Shown: positions 1-12,812, counted from the first letter of the stretch. The stretch is DNA of 64,000 bases from Phycomyces nitens (GCA_022702545.1 JAHRBC010000006.1:620001-684000); one strand, 5' to 3'. Numbers and translations are program-made. The notes: generated by a model not told the origin, from the sequence alone.

Positions 1-3000
1 TTGTCAATGACAGTTACAGTGAATATGATGGCACACATGCCATTAATTGGGGGCGTGTCAAAAAAAACAATTTTTTTTAAAATACAATATCTAGTTGTAT
101 ATTGTACAGAGGAATCAGAATAATACACGTATTTTTTTTTACATTCATCCTTGGAGAAAATATTATGGTTAAAAATACCGTACTACTCAAATGACAGGAC
201 ACTCGTGCGGAAAAGTTACGTATTAGTGAGTTAATCTCATTGCCTTGGTCCCAGATACGAATGGTATCATAATAACGTGTATTTATAAGCACTTCAAGTC
301 AGCTATAGCCAATTATTATCAATTGTACAAGTGAGAGAAAATACCTAATAAAATACACATTGGACAAAATATAATGGTTTTCGTTTAATTTATATACATA
401 TAAATAAAAACATTCTTTAGTATACAAAAGTTGATATGTCTTTCTTTTTCTTACTAAAAGCGCAGTAAAAAAGAAGAAGAAGCAGCAGCTTTTGTAATAA
501 ATGTTTATATTCCATCAATCATAATAATAAAGTACCTTTGGCTTCTGGATATATCTTCTAAAATAACCAATCAAGCAGACGAAATTGGCTCTTTCAAAAA
601 TATTTAAAGGCTGTACAATCATGATTGGGAGAGCATTGATATACATTTGATGATAGAATTCAAAGGTTCATTTGGTTCTTGATTTTTTCATGCTGTTTTT
701 TTAAGAGTATTCTGTACAATAGCGCTTTTGAAGATAACCTTTTTTTGCTGATAAAGGTCTACTTGACATGTTTAATCTATTGCATGCCCAAAGATGTTAT
801 ACCCCTGTATATCTAAAAGCCAAAATCGGGTAAATGAACAGGCAGATTTTGTAATACTAGAGCAAGAAGTACAAAGGAGAATTGTATTTAGATAATGGGG
901 CCGGTGGCAATAATAAAAAAAAACAATATATATATATATATACATTTACCACGGTTAGGTATACCATTATACTCAAAATAAATAAATAAATTTGTATCTG
1001 GTAAAGGACGATGATATTCTGTAATAGACTGAAATATGTATGCAACTTGTATATTTATGCTTTGGCCAAGTTAATCTGCTGGGCTGCATGTAATCATTAA
1101 TCATTTTACCAAATATCCAGGTCAATTCAAATAATGGGTTCTGTCCAAGGCTGAACTAATTATCAGAATAAATATTGGTAAAAGAAATATTTGCTTCAAG
1201 GCACTAATACATATCATTGAATATTCTGGTTGGTGCTTATCTTTGGTTACTAAACCAACTCTTTTGACGTATAATAGTATGTTGGCTTTCTCATATGAAT
1301 CCTAGTCAGAAGGGCGGGCCGAAGTAAATCCCTCTTTGGATTCCAAAAGAAAGAAAAAAGTATTTCCAGCCAATAGAATTATTTTTGTCCATACAAAGCA
1401 TTATTATCTTGTAGAAACAAGCCGTGCTCATTATGAGGATTAAAAAGAAATTAGGTACAACCTGGCTCCAGACACTCGCCTTTATGCCTGTCCATTTGTA
1501 CTTTCTTCACAAAATCAAAATCAAAATCAAAAATCAAGAAACAAGAAGGAAAGAAGAAAAAAGTGTGCTTTTTGAATAGTCAATACATGGACCAAGACTA
1601 TTGGGCTATGGCTGGATTTGTACGATTCAGTGGTTCATCTCCGGTACAAAATAATCTTGGGCAACATTACAGTCAAAAGGACGGTCTTGGTGATTTATTT
1701 AGGAATCCCATGTTCACTCTGAGAAATGACTTTTGATGGTAAAATAATAATAATAATAAATACTTGTTGGTCATCAGATTATTTGTTATTAAATCATAGA
1801 GTGATACTAAGCAATATCAACAAGCCAAAACAAGACTGAGGTAGATCATTAACAGGAGACACACAAATCTAGAATGTTTATTGACCCACAAGAAAATCCT
1901 TCTTCTTTATTGTCCCAAACAGCCTAGAGTGTTGTGACGAAGAATAAACACTTTGCCCCAGAAATCAATGTTGGTCTCAATTCCGGTATCCGGCCGAAAA
2001 AATAAAAAATAAAACAAAGAAACAGTGCTTTAGCCCATAACACATGAAAGTGCTCCTGGCCTTAATCCTATAATGAAACAAGCCAGATTTATGGGTAAAT
2101 ACCCAAAGAAAGGAAAACTTACAATTTAATTGCAAGGTTGACTATAAAGACTAGATTTTACAAACACCCTTTTTTTATAAAATGGCCATGTTACATAGTA
2201 CTAAGCCATGGAGTCCAACAAGTGCCTGATCTGCCCCAGGCTGTAAGAGTAGACTATCTCTTACTTTTGACTCATGTAAGACCACTGGTAGTCCAAATAT
2301 GCACCCTATTGGCTCCTTTTTAAAAAAAACTCATTGGCCAGACGGTCGTACAGTAGGAAACAAAGGATCAGTGCTCGGATAAAAAAGATGCGGGCCGGTC
2401 AAATGTCTAGAGAACTTGATTGTGATGAGCCAGGATGAACAATCTTGGTTTGAACCGTATTTATTCGATCTCTGGCGTCCATGTATGTGTAAAGATAAAC
2501 AGTGGCAAACAACGGATTTAATTTGGCTTGCAGGATTCAATTGCCAAAAGGGCGTGTTTCAAGGGACATGGACTTGGAAGGACGGTTACAAAAAGGCCTT
2601 TGGAACAAGGTGCTTCCTTTGTTATTGTTGTTGTTGTTGTTGTTGGATATTCTCCCTTTTTTTTACCTTGTAGACTAGGAGTGTGGGTTCGAGAAGGCTT
2701 GAGTATTCGATTGCAATAAAATTTTGCTCGGGCGTGTAAATTACTGTCGTACAGCTCCCTATTTTGTTAAAGCCAGTCTTGATTGCACACTAAAAAAAGG
2801 TGTATTATCGTGTATTTGAACAATACCGCTCATCTGTACTAAAGATACTCTTACAAAATGTTCCCTGGAGTGAATTCACCCCAACCTTTGCTAGAGACCT
2901 AATGCTCGGGTATACTATTGATTCAGTACAATTAAATGTTAAATAAAATAAAATAAAATATACATACAAATCGTACAACAGTAATCTTACCAAATAGGAT

Positions 3001-3178
3001 CCCCATCTTAGACCTCATACCAGACGAAGCTCAATTGACTCGAATAGGAAGTTCAGACACGAATTTCTAGACACAAACATATATACGTACATGTATATAA
3101 ATATATAATATACACATATTTATAATATATAAACCAAGTCAATCTTTCCCTTTTATTCCGTCACTTGTTGCTCTCATA
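1..3178. other. AT-rich stretch without a recognisable gene
   Basis: No open frame longer than about 85 codons is present, and none of the short ones resembles a known family or carries plausible splice signals. The stretch holds scattered A/T runs, a short TA repeat near 925-941 and a (TTG)n run near 2628-2645. The last 150 bases before the gene at 3179 are rich in TATATA-like sequence and probably hold its core promoter. Confidence 0.6.
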
Positions 3179-4111
3179 ATGGCAGCCTCAGTACCAAAAA
3201 CAATTCCACCACTAGTCCTAGTTCCCTTTGCCATGTTACAGTCACACCTCTTCTGGTTCTGTTCTGTAGTCTGGCTACTATACAACAACTTCACCCCTCG
3301 ACCCCTCTTGATCGAACCCGCACCTTCTGTCGTCAGTTCACCAAGAACCGTAACCATAAATGACACCAAGAAGCAGCGACCCCGTTCATTTTCAGAACCA
3401 CCATGTATTGAAAGACCAACAAACCTCCAAAGGCACAAACGAATTCAATTCAACACAAGTCTACGCTCCCTTCCTGAAACCAACGTAGAATCAGACTCAG
3501 GACCCCGAAGACAGCGTCTCCTCCGTGTGTTTTCAACTCACATACACTCCAACACACCCCAGAACACACTATCTTCTGCGGTTGCTCTCATGCGACCTAA
3601 TACCCTCGACGAACGTATCGGAAAGACCTGTCCACCTCTTTGGTGGCAAAAGACACGTATGCAGATTGACAATAAGAAGCAAATTCCAGTCGCCCAAGAC
3701 AAGAAGAAAGATTGCCAAGATATTGATGGTGCAAAAAGAGAGTCTACTGACTCAACCATCTCCCTTGAATCGGGCGCTACTCTCATATGCCCTCCAGTCC
3801 GTCGCCGTACACGCGCAGCCACCATGCTCCGGTCAAAATTCACCACAAAACCACAACCTATCCTATCCTACCAATCTGCAGATGATACGCACCCTGTGGA
3901 ACCTACGCCCGAGAGCACCAAGAAGCACCGGCGAGCAACTATTCTGGGTATCACCAGACGATTTTCTCGAAATACAAAACCATTAGAGGAGGCACCTGAA
4001 ACTGTTAGTGATCGTGATCAGATTGACATTGTGGAAAAGACACCAAAGCGCAAGGTGTTTAGCAGAATGTCTAGATGGAAGAAGTCCAAACGATCATCGA
4101 TTGAGCAATAG
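3179..4111 (+). CDS. Orphan basic protein with N-terminal membrane segment (310 aa)
   Basis: Single-exon open frame from ATG 3179 to TAG 4109-4111. I do not recognise the family. Residues about 10-37 are strongly hydrophobic (PFAMLQSHLFWFCSVVWLLY), which suggests one membrane anchor or an uncleaved signal anchor. The remaining 270 residues look disordered, rich in Arg, Lys, Ser, Thr and Pro. Two similar basic blocks, RRRTRAATMLRSKF near residue 205 and KKHRRATILGITRRF near residue 255, contain RRAT-type sites that could be phosphorylated by basophilic kinases (inference). The C-terminus is very basic (RWKKSKRSSIEQ). Unlike most neighbours it lacks introns, yet the frame is long and richer in G+C than its flanks, supporting real coding. 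Function is unknown; a lineage-specific membrane-tethered regulator is only a guess. Confidence 0.7.
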   Translation: MAASVPKTIPPLVLVPFAMLQSHLFWFCSVVWLLYNNFTPRPLLIEPAPSVVSSPRTVTINDTKKQRPRSFSEPPCIERPTNLQRHKRIQFNTSLRSLPETNVESDSGPRRQRLLRVFSTHIHSNTPQNTLSSAVALMRPNTLDERIGKTCPPLWWQKTRMQIDNKKQIPVAQDKKKDCQDIDGAKRESTDSTISLESGATLICPPVRRRTRAATMLRSKFTTKPQPILSYQSADDTHPVEPTPESTKKHRRATILGITRRFSRNTKPLEEAPETVSDRDQIDIVEKTPKRKVFSRMSRWKKSKRSSIEQ

Positions 4112-4839
4112 ACTCTCACCTGTGTATATACATTTATATCTGTTATGCGTTATCATCATTTGTTTCTTTTCTTTTTTATTATTATTATTGTATATATACG
4201 TTATCATTCCCTTGCATTCTATTTTATATTATGCCCTAGTCGGCAAAGTACCAAAATATCACAAATACATACAAGACTTTTTATCATTCCCTACGAGCAT
4301 TTGTGCCATAGTATGAGGCTGATAAAATAAAGCCTTCTACTTTTGTCCAGCAAAAGAGCAAGCCACATTAAAGTCTAGTAGCAATTCAATGATTTAGTAA
4401 TGACCTCACCAAAGGGTGTAGCTTAAATTAAGCACAATTCAGCCCGTTTAAGCATTGTTTCTCTATCCTTGCTCTCATTTGACCCATATCCATTCATTCA
4501 CCCAGCAGTCTTGATGGTCATGGACTCTGGCTTCACACTCCTTTTATCCGGTTCTCAGTAATGATATCATAATATTGTACCTTTTTTCTTCTTCCTCTTC
4601 TTCTTCTTTCCAATGTCCATTTTTCTTCAATTGGCAAAAAGAAGTTTTTTGGACATTCCAGCCAATCTGTCCTAGTGACTTTTTTCATTTTCAGGTGCGT
4701 GCTACACCGTGACTGCTCAATATAATTCAATTCAGGGACTGTCTTTTTTTTTCTTTTTTTCTCGAGTATGCCTGAGCTCGTTTAATTACACCCGGTTCAC
4801 AAGTCTTCACCTCTCCAAGTTTAACGATCAGCCAACCTA
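4112..4839. other. Spacer between orphan gene and deubiquitinase
   Basis: Holds the 3' region of the orphan gene (ATT-rich runs near 4170-4190) and the pyrimidine-rich promoter region of the deubiquitinase (CTT runs at 4580-4605 and 4741-4762). No gene seen. Confidence 0.5.
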
Positions 4840-7097
4840 ATGGCAGGTCATAAAACACATCACCACAATGCTCCCAAGCAAAGGTTCTCTCAACCTCCAA
4901 AACAGAATTTTCCTCAGCACCACAAACTAAACGGGAAAATACAAAAGTCTCCAGCTGTGAATAAGCCCAAGAGCGTATTGCCACAGAAACCACAGGCTAT
5001 AAACACAAAGGTTACCGGACCTCTTTTCGATCGGAAAAAACTCGAGCCTACCTGGAAAATAAACCGTCGTATTGGTCCTGGCCTTTTGAACGGCATGAAT
5101 ACCTGTTTCCTAAACTCTGTTCTCCAGTGCCTGACATATACACCACCATTGGCACAATATCTATTGACAAAGAGCCATAGATCAACATGCAAGTATTACG
5201 TTGGGAGCCAATTCCAATTTCTTTTTCTTTTTTGCTAATATCTCGGTATAGGCAAAGTAACCTCCTTTTGTGCCCTGTGTTCTATGGAAATTCATATCCA
5301 CAGGTGTCTTGCTGACCCAAAAAGTCTAGTTAAAGGCGCTGCAATTCATCCAAAGTATTTCACATCCAACCTAAAAGGTAGCACATTTCTGTCTTTCTCT
5401 TTATTTATTTATTTATTTGTGGAATACATAATTGGGTACAAAGAGTGGACCATGGTTCTAATTGATCGACTTGCATTATAGCCTTGTCAAAGACAATGAG
5501 ACTGGGTGAACAGGAAGATGCCAATGAATTCTTGATGTTTTTATTTGCTTCATTTCAAAAGGCATCTACTTATGGTCTTGGGTAGGTTGATTTCCTTGGA
5601 GTCTAATTGTTCAAGACACACAGAGTCCTAATCCCAAAACAAAACAACATGTCTTTACTGTGCCAGTAAACTAGATCCCAAGGTAGAAGAGTCTACTCTG
5701 ATCCATCAGATTTTCGGAGGACGAATGCAATCCCAACTTCGATGCTACAACTGTAAAGCAACATCAAGTAACTATGAAGCCTTCCTTGATCTCAGTATCG
5801 ATCTCCACAAGGCCGATACCGTACAAAAGGCACTCCAGAATTTCATCAAAGTAGACATCATAGGAGGAAATGATCCCGAAAACAAATATATGTGCAGCTC
5901 GTAAGTTAAATTACACCAGATCAAGAATCAATTGGTTGCTTAGGATTACTGGTATTAATTGTTGCTTCTATAACTATCTATCAGATGTAAGCAGCGGGTA
6001 ACTGCCGGAAAGCAAATGACACTTTGCGAGTTACCAATGATGTTGAATATCCATCTCAAACGCTTTACATTTGACATGCAACGTGGATACATGCGAAAGG
6101 TGACAAGTGATGTAAAATACCCCGAGGTCCTGGATATGGCTCCCTATGTTAGCAAAGAAAAGAACTGCCAAAAAGCAATCTATCGTCTCTATGCAGTCTT
6201 GGTTCATTTGGGTGGCAGCTGCAGCTCTGGTCATTATTATGCCTATGTAAAGAGTCCAGAAGGCAAGTGGTATAGAATGGATGATGAAGATGTAAGTAAT
6301 TTTTTAAAAAATAATCACAAAACTATAATCATATATTCTATGTGATAGACATTTTTTAAACTCATCGTAATTATTATATGCAGGTTTCCTTGGTATCTCT
6401 CAAGGAAGTTCTTTCCCAAAGAGCATACATGATGTTTTATGCAGCCGAGACTTCAGAACAGAAAGGTAGTGTGATGGACAAAGATGATATCTGTACGGTT
6501 CTAATCAGAAACGACCTGATATCAGACACTGTACCTGTGGCTGATGTGAAAAAGTTGGCAGAGAAATCATTGAAGAGAACTGCAGATGTGATGGAAGAGG
6601 AAATTGCCAGTGCTCCGATACCAGAGGAACCCAAGCGCCAAAAGGTCGACACGATATCAGAGGAGGAAGCCAGACTTGCCAGGAAGAGAGAGAAGAAAAA
6701 GGAGAGAAAGGAGAGGAAAAAGAAGGCAATGGAGGCAGAGGCAGCACAAAAGGTCAACAGTGTCGAAAAGACTGTACCTGCAATTGTGACCAAGATCTCC
6801 ACGGAAATCAAGGAGACTCCAACGCCCACCGAAACAATCGTGTTGACCAAGGAACCCACCGACGCCACCCCCGCGCCAATCTCTGTAAACTCTGATCACC
6901 CTGAAGCATGGGTAGTGAGATCCACAAAACAACCCTTTTCATCTCTTCGCAGAAAAGATTCCCCTCTTCCACACGGCACTGGTTTGAATGATATCAACCC
7001 ATGGGTAATCGGTACAGACTTTAATTTGAGACAAAAACCACAAAAGATGCCAAAGAGATGGCATATAGCACAAAAGTGGATCATCAAGGATGATTGA
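4840..7097 (+). CDS. Ubiquitin carboxyl-terminal hydrolase, USP36/Ubp10-like (609 aa, 6 exons)
   Basis: Exons deduced at 4840-5188, 5252-5377, 5482-5581, 5667-5900, 5985-6291 and 6384-7097. The protein is a C19-family cysteine protease that removes ubiquitin from substrates. The Cys box GMNTCFLNSVLQCL places the nucleophile at C89. The His box SSGHYYAYVKSPEGKWYRMD places the general base near H353. Two CxxC pairs (LRCYNCK and MCSSCK) form the usual structural zinc site. The first exon resembles USP36 (TYTPPLAQYLL, then a CALC-type motif). Human USP36 and yeast Ubp10 act in the nucleolus; the Lys/Arg/Glu-rich tail from about residue 455 fits a nuclear or nucleolar enzyme (inference). The tail ends with a Trp-rich segment (KRWHIAQKWIIKDD). 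Intron 1 only reads in frame with a GC-AG boundary (GCAAGT at 5189), which joins the conserved Cys to KVTSFCALC. Confidence 0.92.
5189..5251 (+). other. GC-AG intron in the deubiquitinase gene
   Basis: The 63-nt intron starts GCAAGT and ends in a TATAG acceptor, with a GCTAAT branch-like motif at 5234-5239. The nearby GT at 5193 would shift the frame with every AG available, whereas the GC donor restores the conserved CKVTSFCALC junction. Confidence 0.8.
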
Positions 7098-8519
7098 AAA
7101 CAATTTCACGATTTATAGATTGCCCGTGGGAGAGTAGTATGTATACTTGTCTTGTATCTTTTTTCTTCTTCTTCTTTTTTCTTTTCTTACATTGCATAGT
7201 CATAATCTTAGAATATTTAGAGAATCCAGGTTCTTAATTATTTTTTATTTTTATACAATGAACCTGGTATGTTGTATGTACATAGTCAGAACCAACCAAA
7301 TATATATATATACAATCATAATATTTAGTACAGAAAATTAAAAAAGATGGATACAATCGTTAGTATTCTTGATAATTTATGTACAATAAAAGGCTTTGGA
7401 AAGAATAATAATTTTCGCATACTCTCTTACCCACGTTTTGGTCAGAGTGTCTCTCGACTTCTTTAGTGGTATAGGCCGTATAGACCTTGACGCATATTAC
7501 TACCCAATAGATTTCAGATGCTCTAGATTGAACTCTAATCAAAACCTTTTGATGGTCAGTCAAAAAAAAAAAAGGATATTATACTCGAATCTAAATATTT
7601 TCAACATTTCAGCTTTATGTGGTATGGAAAATATAAGGATATCTTCACAGTATCCCGGTGAAGCCAAATACTCTGGAATATGACCTTGAGAGTAATTAGA
7701 CATGGTTGCGAGATTGACATAATGACAAAGGTAACAAAACCTCCAAGGGACCTAAAGGGGAACAGGAAGATAAAAGTAAATGGTTGATACAGGCTCTAGA
7801 GGTGAAGACACTATCAAGGCTATAAAGAAGGTATACTTTCTGATGAAAGTGTGGCCAATGAGGTCAGATATTGTGTGGATAAATTGTTTCCCTTTAACGA
7901 GCTCTTCAAGGCAGCAACAACAAAGAGAACCTGTCGAGTATTCGTAGGTAAAGGGATCTTTCCCCTGCCTGCTTTAGCAAACAAATGTTTCGGCATGCAT
8001 TTAGTGCGGGACTTTTATAATTTTATAGGCATATAATGAGATATTGGTTTCCCGTATTTCTGAAATCTACCACCCATTACCCCGCCTAAAACCCTTTAAA
8101 TACTTCTTTTGAGTATTCCGTTTTTCCAATCTATTATTTATGGGCAATTCGATGTAAAGGCAATATTGAACGAGATTATCCTTTGAATTATACTTTAAAA
8201 TCTATCAGTAAATACATTTTTTATATATATTATAGAGAATATTCTATAGCAATTACAATATTATACCGTAAAAAAGAGTAATAAAATGTGTATAAACGAG
8301 CACGGATTAAAGGCTCGGGTAGTATGTGGTACTTGAGAAACCTCTTTTTTTAAATAGGCGATACTAAATAATAAATTCTTTAGATACGTTTGCAACTATA
8401 ACCTCTAGTTAAAGAGGTTCCTTACATTTTAAAAGAGTTATGCTTTGTATTTAAAGAGATTAACAGTAAATTCAATATAATATGTATCTTTTACTGGGTG
8501 TTTGCCAAGAGAATGGTAT
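7098..8519. other. Gene-poor spacer with the left copy of a diverged repeat
   Basis: Apart from the repeat copy described separately, I see only AT-rich sequence with frames too short to support. Confidence 0.5.
7385..7645 (+). repeat. Diverged dispersed repeat, left copy (inverted relative to 9826-10062)
   Basis: This segment aligns by eye at roughly 80 percent over its best 95 bases with the reverse complement of 9826-10062, and the similarity continues more weakly to both ends. Both copies have an open frame with the shared peptide pattern SLTHVLVR / FLTHFLVR, then FFSGIGRIDL / FFSAVGYIDL, then NQNLLM / SQNFLM. Shared protein-level similarity suggests a relic of a once-coding mobile sequence, but I recognise no family. 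Confidence 0.6.
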
Positions 8520-8640
8520 AGAACTCACGTGAAAACTCACATGTGACGCCCAAAGAAAATATTCCCACTCCGTGACTTGCGTTTTAAAAATTTATTTCAT
8601 TCAAACACCGATGGATTTGTCTATAAATAAGAGGTCGAAA
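8520..8640 (+). promoter_or_regulatory. Promoter-like segment with CACGTG box and TATA element
   Basis: A CACGTG hexamer lies at about 8527-8532, a CACATGTG palindrome follows about a dozen bases later, and a TATAAATAAG element sits near 8621-8630, about 90 bases before a short frame. The block is less AT-rich than its surroundings. Promoter activity is inferred from arrangement only. Confidence 0.35.
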
Positions 8641-8715
8641 CTTGCCAATTCCTTTCTCTCTTTCTTTATTCACAGTGGTTGATAAATTATTGTCTTTCCA
8701 CAGCTATTGCCTCCT

Positions 8716-8823
8716 ATGTACGGTCTGCCGAACATGTGCTTGCACTGTCATGACCCCACAAACATATACCCCCCGCAATATGCTGATTACTGGCGAGGAC
8801 ATTTATCTGCCCAGCCCCAGTGA
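8716..8823 (+). CDS. Possible small or partial protein (35 codons, perhaps first exon)
   Basis: ATG 8716 opens a short frame reading MYGLPNMCLHCHDPTN, then a Tyr/Pro-rich stretch ending HLSAQPQ at a TGA. The TGA overlaps a consensus splice donor (CCA|GTGAGT at 8819-8824), so the frame could be the 5' exon of a longer gene; I found no matching downstream exon. A TATA-like element lies about 90 bases upstream and two CACAG acceptor-like sites lie just ahead of the ATG. The CxxC pair and composition look more protein-like than surrounding frames. Family unknown. Confidence 0.25.
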   Translation: MYGLPNMCLHCHDPTNIYPPQYADYWRGHLSAQPQ

Positions 8824-9825
8824 GTTTTTTTTAAGCTTTTCTCATTGGTGGGGGAATGCTGTGGAGCACCAATATGTGTCTTAACAAACACGGTGTAAAA
8901 AAACCCAAATCAAAAAATAAATGAAAATGAATCAATAATACTTTATTGATATTTATTATCTTGATACTTAGAAGGTGTCAAATACTTGCCAGATGTATTG
9001 TTCGTCTTCATTCTACTCCGTCTAAAAAGAATCTATGCATCACCAACCCCTCATTACAATAATCTACGTGTACCATCTTTATCTTTCAACGTAATCTCCC
9101 ATCTTGTCTTTACCTTTTGAATGTTCAACAACTTGCACCATTTACATCACTCTGCAATACAGCCTCACATTCACTCCATCTCTACCGTCAATCACTTTAT
9201 TAGCACTCACACTTTTTTCATATAATTCCTCATAATATCCAAAGGATATACACCATTGAGAGTTCAAGGCCTAAAAACACCACCCACTCAAGGTATTGAT
9301 TGCATCTGCAATTAGAGACTTTTATAAACGTTAGTTTCAACATTCGTTGTATTCCTTGTGAACCCCACTCGCTCTTCAAGGGTGTCATCACCTTGATATG
9401 TTCAAGAAGCTATACCTACTTTATTGTTATAACCTAACTACTGTAGTTTTATGGATGTATAAGATGTTTGATCATAGGCCATCAAGATTAGGCCCAAGAC
9501 TGGATTATAGATTGTTTTCAGTGTTTGTTACAACCAGAAACTTGACGGTTTGGTTCAGTCATTGACTTTGCAGCTGATGTGTTCGTGGTATCCACATCAA
9601 AACTGATATATAGTTTCTCTTTACTAATAACCCCAAGTTAATATCTCAATAGTTATACACCAGACACTCTAACAAGTCATAACTGGCTATTATACAGTAG
9701 CGATTTTCATTACGAGGGAATTCGAACAATAGTATATAAACAGCCAGAACATTCTTTCTTTGATAAATAGCACCCACAGTAATCTTATTTCCCTTGGGAC
9801 ACTTGTTTTTATACTTGTATCTTTA

Positions 9826-10062
9826 TTTTCCACTACATAAAGCTGGAATGTCGAAAGGATGTAGATTTAAATATGGGATATTCTTTGCTATTCATTAAAA
9901 AGTTTTGACTTGAGTCCAATTCAAACCAGCTGAAATATATCGAATGGTAATATACGAAAAGGTCAATATAGCCTACAGCACTAAAGAAGTTGAGAGATGC
10001 TCTGACCAAAAAGTGGGTAAGAAAGTATGAGAAAGGTATTGGTCCTCTATTCATAATCTAAT
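9826..10062 (-). repeat. Diverged dispersed repeat, right copy
   Basis: Reverse-strand partner of 7385-7645. The reverse-strand frame starting near 10054 contains SYFLTHFLVRASLNFFSAVG, matching the left copy at most positions. Both copies also share the sequence TTCAGCTTTATGT / TCCAGCTTTATGT at their distal end, which might be a relic splice acceptor. Confidence 0.6.
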
Positions 10063-12790
10063 GGCTTTAAAAAAAACATAGATGTGGAACTATTTAATAT
10101 TGAATGAATGCCTTGCTTTTATTATTATATATCAAGAGTAGTATCAATGCAAATATCTCTCTCTCTCTTATTTACACCTTATGATAGAGCTTATAATCGC
10201 TCAATACTTTTCTGGAAAGTCTTATGAAGAAATGATTTGGCCAATAATAAAGTGATTATATGTCTGGTCCTTAAACCTCTTGCTTTTCCAGACCAACAAA
10301 AGCTGTCTATGAACACAATGAGAATACATGGCTTTATAATCCATAATTAAATAGACCCTAGATTGATAATATTTTCATGTCAATATATAGATTCATCCAA
10401 GATACTAATCGCATAAACCAATATTTGCTGTATTATGTAGTGTAGTGTAGTGTAATGGTTAAAAGAGATAAAGGCGAATAACTTTATATGTTTGATCTTT
10501 ACAATGTAATGGATGATAGTCCACAATCTTGCAGGTGGATGATAAAAAAAAACCTTTACAATAAATATCCAATGTCATGTATTGCGATATATGTATATGT
10601 TTGTAATAAAGCACTTTTGGAGACTACAAGAGGCCCATGTTGTAAGCAATTAGATGAATCGTTCAATGTTCAATCATTTATAATTGATAATATTATCAAC
10701 ATTTAAATACACTGATTTATATCACAAGTTGCACGCGTACATGAGTAAAATCTGATTAAAATATATTTGTTTTCATACCAAGATAAAAAACCCCCCAAAA
10801 AACTACTTTTTAAAGGAATCTTTGGAATCTGTACCATGTTCTACCCACAAAATATGCCTGAAACAACAAAACAAATATTTTATCATATTGACCGCTTGTA
10901 AAATGGTATATAGTGTGCCGTCTACTCATTCTTTTTTGTACATTTGAGACTGGTTACCTAACACAAATAAAAAAAAATCCTGTTCATGGAATATTCCTTG
11001 TAACCAAACGTACAATCTTAAATGTATTCGATTTGTACAAAAGGATGGAAGGAGCACTCACACTGATATTACTGTAGCCCTAGGATCAGAATTCTCAATC
11101 GAGCGTATCGAGTGTTGATAATAAAGACATGTAATGATGATGCAAGTATTCATTAGATATTTACTTGCCAATCATTACTATAAAAATTATTTTGACATAA
11201 TTGAATCCATCTATAGAATATGGTTCCATTATAATTTCTTGTGTGGTAAAAAGTATCAATCCCTACCAATAAACTGAACATTAGATATTCTGTATATCGA
11301 TCACCAGTAATCGAGCTTGAATTCTTTAGATACCTACAAATCGTTGTTTCTATATTTGATCAAGCAAATAACTTTATACAGGAACATAAATTTGAGTTTG
11401 ATGGTCAAATAAGTTTAGGGAATAAGAGAGATATGATGGCTGTGTGATTTTTGTTACCTGGATTTGGCCATGAAATAAACTATATGGAATTTATACCTTG
11501 TAACCTTCTTGTATACTTGAGACCCTTGTTCCGATTTCCAATCTGTAGCTCAGCTTAAAGTGAAAGGTAGGTGTGACACTGGCAAAATGTGTCAGACTTT
11601 TTTCTTTCTTTATTTCTTCTGTGGCAGGCTCGCAAAAAGTTATATTTAGAAGATCGATCTCTGTGCAACAACACTGAAAAGGGTAATATAGGAGTAGAGG
11701 ACATGACAGTAAATAAGTCTACATTCATCAAGCGTATAACGATCAATTATATAAATCCACATACCAATACGTATACCTCGATCTCAGTAAAAAGAAAAGA
11801 GATCGATATCTCCAAATACATTTGTTGAATTTTAATTGATTTTCCGATGAAATATCGATCTAATAAGCAAGACCTGAACACTAAAACAGGTTTTTTTTGT
11901 GTGTGTGTGTGTGTGATATCAATCACTACATAATTATAACATCTTGGTCAATCTATCCAGATACAAATTTGCTGATTCATGATATTTTGGATAGAGCCCA
12001 ATACATAACAGTCGGGTTCATGTATACAAATAAGAAAAGAAAAAAAAAGGTTTGGCTTACATTACACGATCCCCGTAAGTCTGTTACAGTGGATTAGTCT
12101 GACTTATTTAGCTCTAATTATTCGGCTCAAAATTCCACGGTATTTCCCTCGAGTAAAATTAACTTGAAATGAAAAAAGAAAAAGAAATCTGACAAGATCA
12201 ACTCTATTGACGCCTACAGACCCACGGGTTTTCATTAATGCTGTAAGGATACGGTAATTGTGATGGCAGGAGAGTGGCGTTCATATCAATTACATCGTTG
12301 TTATTTAAATAAAAAAAAAACAATACAAGATATTATGGATTCCCGAGACATCTATTGACTAATTAACCTAGTTACACTTGATGACATTCACACTCTCCGA
12401 TACATATGTCTACATTCGATTTTGTAGCTTTCTGGAATCATTAGACTAGTATATAGTATACATTATTGCAATTGATTAGTTCTAAAGTGATCGTTACTGC
12501 ATTCTGATCATCTCAAAAAAGGATATCACCACATTTTGTTGTACTTGGGTGGAGTATGTGCTTATATCACAGTACCTGATTATTATTATTTTTTCCCATA
12601 GTGTTGGTTATACACCTCTATACACAATCCAGAACATAGTCTAGAATTGACTTTTGTCGAGAAAGAATTGGAGATTTATGACAATTAATATTTTCCTAGT
12701 GTTGCAATGTATTCCATAAACGTCTCTTGACCCAATTGCTATTAATAATAAGTCAAAAAAAGAGAGAGATACGGGCCGATTAAACACATC

Positions 12791-12812
12791 GTTTTTTTTT
12801 TTTTTTTTTTTT
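12791..12812. repeat. Poly-T tract
   Basis: About 22 consecutive T residues in the gene-poor region; a simple homopolymer with no linked gene. Confidence 0.8.

Noticed and set aside
2416..2719. Overlapping short frames with a Cys-rich run
   Set aside because: The Cys run comes from a (TTG)n simple repeat read in one frame; nothing else supports coding.
3139..3846. Reverse-strand frames opposite the orphan gene
   Set aside because: They mirror the plus-strand coding sequence and carry no motif; the plus frame is longer and starts with a proper ATG.
6437..6868. Long reverse-strand frame opposite the deubiquitinase tail
   Set aside because: It is the shadow of the repetitive Lys/Glu-rich coding region on the plus strand.
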